Shown piece by piece: positions 3,932 to 6,048 of a stretch of 6,048 nucleotides of DNA. This DNA is from CAZAFN01 sp964484795. GTDB lineage: Bacteria; Pseudomonadota; Alphaproteobacteria; Methylaequorales; Methylaequoraceae. Made by a program: the position numbers and the translations under genes. The notes beneath the pieces were generated by a model. The model was not told where the DNA came from, did not search any database, and saw only the letters and a list, made by a program, of their open reading frames with translations. Numbering within the stretch: the first letter of the stretch is position 1; each line of letters opens with the position of its first letter. The DNA is taken from NCBI GenBank assembly GCA_964484795.1, contig CAZAFN010000044.1, positions 1 through 6,048 on the forward strand, in the 5' to 3' direction.

Positions 3932-5749
3932 ATGAAATTAAGACGTTGGCAACAAAAAGTAATTGATGAATTTCCTGAGATAATAAAAACTTATAGGAAA
4001 TTTATCTTAAAAGCACCAACTGGAGCAGGAAAGACTGTTCTAGCAAGTGAGATAATCAATAGATTCTACAAAAACAAAAAGATTGTAGTCTTATGTCATA
4101 GACTAGTGCTTCTTGAACAACTAGAGAGAGGTTTGTCTAGTGATCATAAGGTAAAAAAACTTGGACTATCAGAGTTGGGAAAACCCTTTAAAGATTATGA
4201 CGTATTGATTTCTACAAATTTAAGATCAAGAGAATTTATGCTCAAAGCCATCAAAAAATGCGATCTTATGATAATTGATGAAGCTCATCGAGTGTCTCCA
4301 AATGGTCAAGCATATAAGGAACTCTTAGATCAATTTGATGAACATTCTAATGAAGATTCAAAATTACTTGGACTTACAGCATCACCAGAAAGAAGAACAG
4401 GCGATCAAAAAGATCAACTAGGTCTTGCTTTTGATGCAATAATTGATTGTGCTGACATAGAAGAGCTTATAAATGAAGGAGTTTTGGTTCCAGCTGACTA
4501 CAAATCTTTTTTTATTCACGATTTAGAACTTGATAGCATGGACATTTCTACAGGTGATTTTCCAATTGAACAACTTTCAAATGCAATAATAAAATCATCA
4601 ATGATTGAATATGCTTGCAAAATTTATGATCAGGAAAAAAATAAAATAAAACCAAAACCTATTTCAGCCTGGTTTTGTCCTGATATTTTAGTTGCTGAAG
4701 AAACAAAAAAACAGATTGAAAGATATAAACTTAATGTTGAATTGATTACGGCCAAGACTCCCATTAAGGAAAGGTTGGAAATATTAAAGAAGCATGAAGA
4801 GGGTGTTATAGAATGTCTTGTATCTGTTGGTGTTTTGTCAGAGGGGTGGGATAATCCAAATTGTAATATAATTGTACATTTGAGGCCTACTTTATCTAAG
4901 GTGTTCTGGGGGCAGTCTGTTGGAAGAGGCTTAAGGTGTGCTGAAGATAAAGAAAAATGCTTAGTAATCGATGTAAGTTCTAATTATACAACTTTTGGAC
5001 CGGTTGAAAAATTAAAATGGAAACTATTTAACCATGGAAAATCTTATCTGGAATTTAAAAATAGGTTCAATTGGATAAGCAAACAAAAATATGTTGAGGA
5101 TAGAAAATATACATACTTATTGTGCGAAGGATTAAATGATGATGGCAGAAGATGTTCACTGGTTTACCAAAAGAAACTACTATCAGATGATTCTTGTCCA
5201 GTATGTAAAAAATATGCAGCAACGGATTTATATAAAGACAACAAAATTGAAAAACCAAAAAATGATAAAAGTCTTCACAAGGTCTTTTTTGAAAGAGTTC
5301 CAAAGATATTCTCCGATATGAATCACACCATTTGGCAAAATATGGAATCGTCTGCATGGAGAGATGCCAACATTTATGAAAAACTTTTTCTATCTTTTTG
5401 TCTTGCTTTTCATTATGTATCAGGTCAAACGACAAGTTCAGAGCATGAATTCTGGAATTTAACCATAGATGCAGAGAAAAAAGTAAGACAATTTTTATAT
5501 GATAGAGAAATAACGATACCTCAACAGGACGAATTCATATTTTCCACCTTAAGCGATGGGTTAAGTAGGGGAAGAGTAATTAGGCCAGTTCAAACAAACT
5601 ATGGAATTTCTCTCTGTGGTGAAAATTTTTTAAAGAACTCAGACGATATTAATGAAAGAAAGTTTCAGAAGGCATTACAAGTAATTGAAAGAATTGCTGC
5701 AATGGGAGTAACTAATACGGAAGAATTACCTTACTATAAAGTCAATTAG
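3932..5749 (+). CDS. RadD/YejH-like superfamily 2 DNA helicase
   Basis: The 605-residue protein has the full set of SF2 helicase motifs. The Q-like region LRRWQQKVI is at 3-11 and Walker A APTGAGKT at 28-35. DEAH is at 116-119 and motif III (GLTASP) at 147-152. The motif V region SVGVLSEGWDNP is at 298-309 and motif VI QSVGRGLR at 328-335. Four cysteines follow (C398, C408, C422, C425, the last two as CPVCK), likely a zinc ribbon. RadD of E. coli has the same layout of a helicase core followed by zinc-binding cysteines; it acts with RecA and SSB in double-strand-break repair. The C-terminal 170 residues are unassigned. ATG 3932 is preferred over TTG 3929 because the protein then starts right at the conserved region. 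No Shine-Dalgarno site is seen. A role in defence or mobile-element biology is possible but not shown. Confidence 0.85.
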   Translation: MKLRRWQQKVIDEFPEIIKTYRKFILKAPTGAGKTVLASEIINRFYKNKKIVVLCHRLVLLEQLERGLSSDHKVKKLGLSELGKPFKDYDVLISTNLRSREFMLKAIKKCDLMIIDEAHRVSPNGQAYKELLDQFDEHSNEDSKLLGLTASPERRTGDQKDQLGLAFDAIIDCADIEELINEGVLVPADYKSFFIHDLELDSMDISTGDFPIEQLSNAIIKSSMIEYACKIYDQEKNKIKPKPISAWFCPDILVAEETKKQIERYKLNVELITAKTPIKERLEILKKHEEGVIECLVSVGVLSEGWDNPNCNIIVHLRPTLSKVFWGQSVGRGLRCAEDKEKCLVIDVSSNYTTFGPVEKLKWKLFNHGKSYLEFKNRFNWISKQKYVEDRKYTYLLCEGLNDDGRRCSLVYQKKLLSDDSCPVCKKYAATDLYKDNKIEKPKNDKSLHKVFFERVPKIFSDMNHTIWQNMESSAWRDANIYEKLFLSFCLAFHYVSGQTTSSEHEFWNLTIDAEKKVRQFLYDREITIPQQDEFIFSTLSDGLSRGRVIRPVQTNYGISLCGENFLKNSDDINERKFQKALQVIERIAAMGVTNTEELPYYKVN

Positions 5750-5760
5750 TTATTTAATTG
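5743..5760. other. inverted repeat spanning both stops of a convergent gene pair
   Basis: CAATTA (5743-5748) and TAATTG (5755-5760) are perfect inverted repeats around a 6-nt loop. They cover the helicase stop (5747-5749) and the stop of the secreted-protein gene (5754-5756), which are 4 bp apart. It could act as a small bidirectional 3' hairpin, but there is little GC and no T-tract on either side. Confidence 0.25.
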
Positions 5761-6044
5761 GGATCATAGGTACAGATTATAGATAATCCACTACCTCTTT
5801 TATGAATTATGTTTATTTCTTCCTTTGAAATAATAATGTCTTTTAGACTACACAAATTTACAATTAAATCTTCAGTATTTAGCTTTATGTCATAAATCAA
5901 TAAAAGTTTGTCACCTTTGTCACAAATTTTTAAATTTTCCTTTAATTGAATCTCAGATTTAACTATTGGAGGTTTACAAACTTTAGCTAAACTATGAGTT
6001 TGTACAAAAATTAGAGTTAAGAAAATTGTCAGTCTTAGAAACAT
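5754..6044 (-). CDS. small secreted (periplasmic) four-cysteine protein, unknown function
   Basis: From the ATG ending at 6044 the product has 96 residues. Residues 1-20 form a classic signal peptide: a short charged start, a hydrophobic core (LTIFLTLIF) and a likely signal peptidase I site after HSLA. The mature part contains four cysteines (C23, C41, C65, C91), enough for two disulfides, which suits the periplasm. The spacing, with CDKGDKLLLIY and NLCSLKDIII, recalls small periplasmic proteins common in SAR11-type genomes; that is an impression rather than a family assignment. An in-frame TTG precedes the ATG at 6045-6047. Only four bases lie upstream in the window, so the promoter and any longer start cannot be seen. 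It converges with the helicase gene. Confidence 0.75.
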   Translation of the reverse strand: MFLRLTIFLTLIFVQTHSLAKVCKPPIVKSEIQLKENLKICDKGDKLLLIYDIKLNTEDLIVNLCSLKDIIISKEEINIIHKRGSGLSIICTYDPN

Positions 6045-6048
6045 CAAA

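Noticed and set aside
5136..5321. Plus-strand frame of 61 codons inside the helicase gene
   Set aside because: It is an out-of-frame shadow of the helicase frame, which continues uninterrupted here.
5067..5435. Minus-strand frame of 122 codons inside the helicase gene
   Set aside because: It is antisense to the zinc-cluster and C-terminal coding region, with no start signal and a biased composition.
1..6048. CRISPR arrays, insertion sequences, transposase or integrase genes
   Set aside because: No regularly spaced repeats, terminal inverted repeats or recombinase motifs were seen on either strand.

Overview
The window is strongly AT-rich, with short intergenic spaces, many A- and T-tracts and small genes. 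The cold-shock protein (KWFN...KGYGFIAPDDGS...DVFVHVS) and the tRNA-Thr look alphaproteobacterial. Together with the small secreted Cys-protein at the right edge, this suggests a streamlined AT-rich bacterium, perhaps a marine SAR11-like alphaproteobacterium. That placement is inference; no marker gene is present.

Left part (1-2340): the tail of an unidentified CDS (1-114) ends in a 17-bp tandem duplication. A 16-bp perfect palindrome and a good promoter follow, then a 644-codon gene (232-2166). The second half of this protein resembles the C-terminal part of phosphoenolpyruvate carboxykinase (PEPCK). Oddly, its only clear P-loop lies 17 residues before the stop, so it is either 3'-truncated or built in an unusual order. 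A possible terminator lies in the gap to the next gene, which is convergent.

Middle (2340-3135, all on the minus strand): a complete cspA-family gene has a long leader holding two hairpins. About 520 bp without a confident gene follows, then tRNA-Thr(UGU). Just beyond the 3' end of the tRNA is a pair of GC-rich 10-bp direct repeats, like the arm-type sites of tRNA-targeting tyrosine integrases. The stretch between csp and the tRNA also holds short broken reading frames.

Right part (3216-6048): panD (aspartate 1-decarboxylase, beta-alanine for pantothenate/CoA) and a small single-pass membrane protein form a tight minus-strand pair. PanD should start at 3846, which puts the Gly24-Ser25 self-cleavage site exactly in place. 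Divergent from panD, over an 85-bp spacer, is a RadD/YejH-like superfamily 2 helicase with a zinc-binding Cys cluster. It converges, with a 4-bp gap, on a small secreted four-cysteine protein that reaches the window edge.

The genes do not form one pathway. The mix of housekeeping genes (panD, csp, tRNA) with a helicase, an odd kinase-like gene and recombination-like repeats at a tRNA fits the edge of a variable region. The strongest leads are the PEPCK-like gene with its displaced P-loop and the tRNA-proximal repeat pair.
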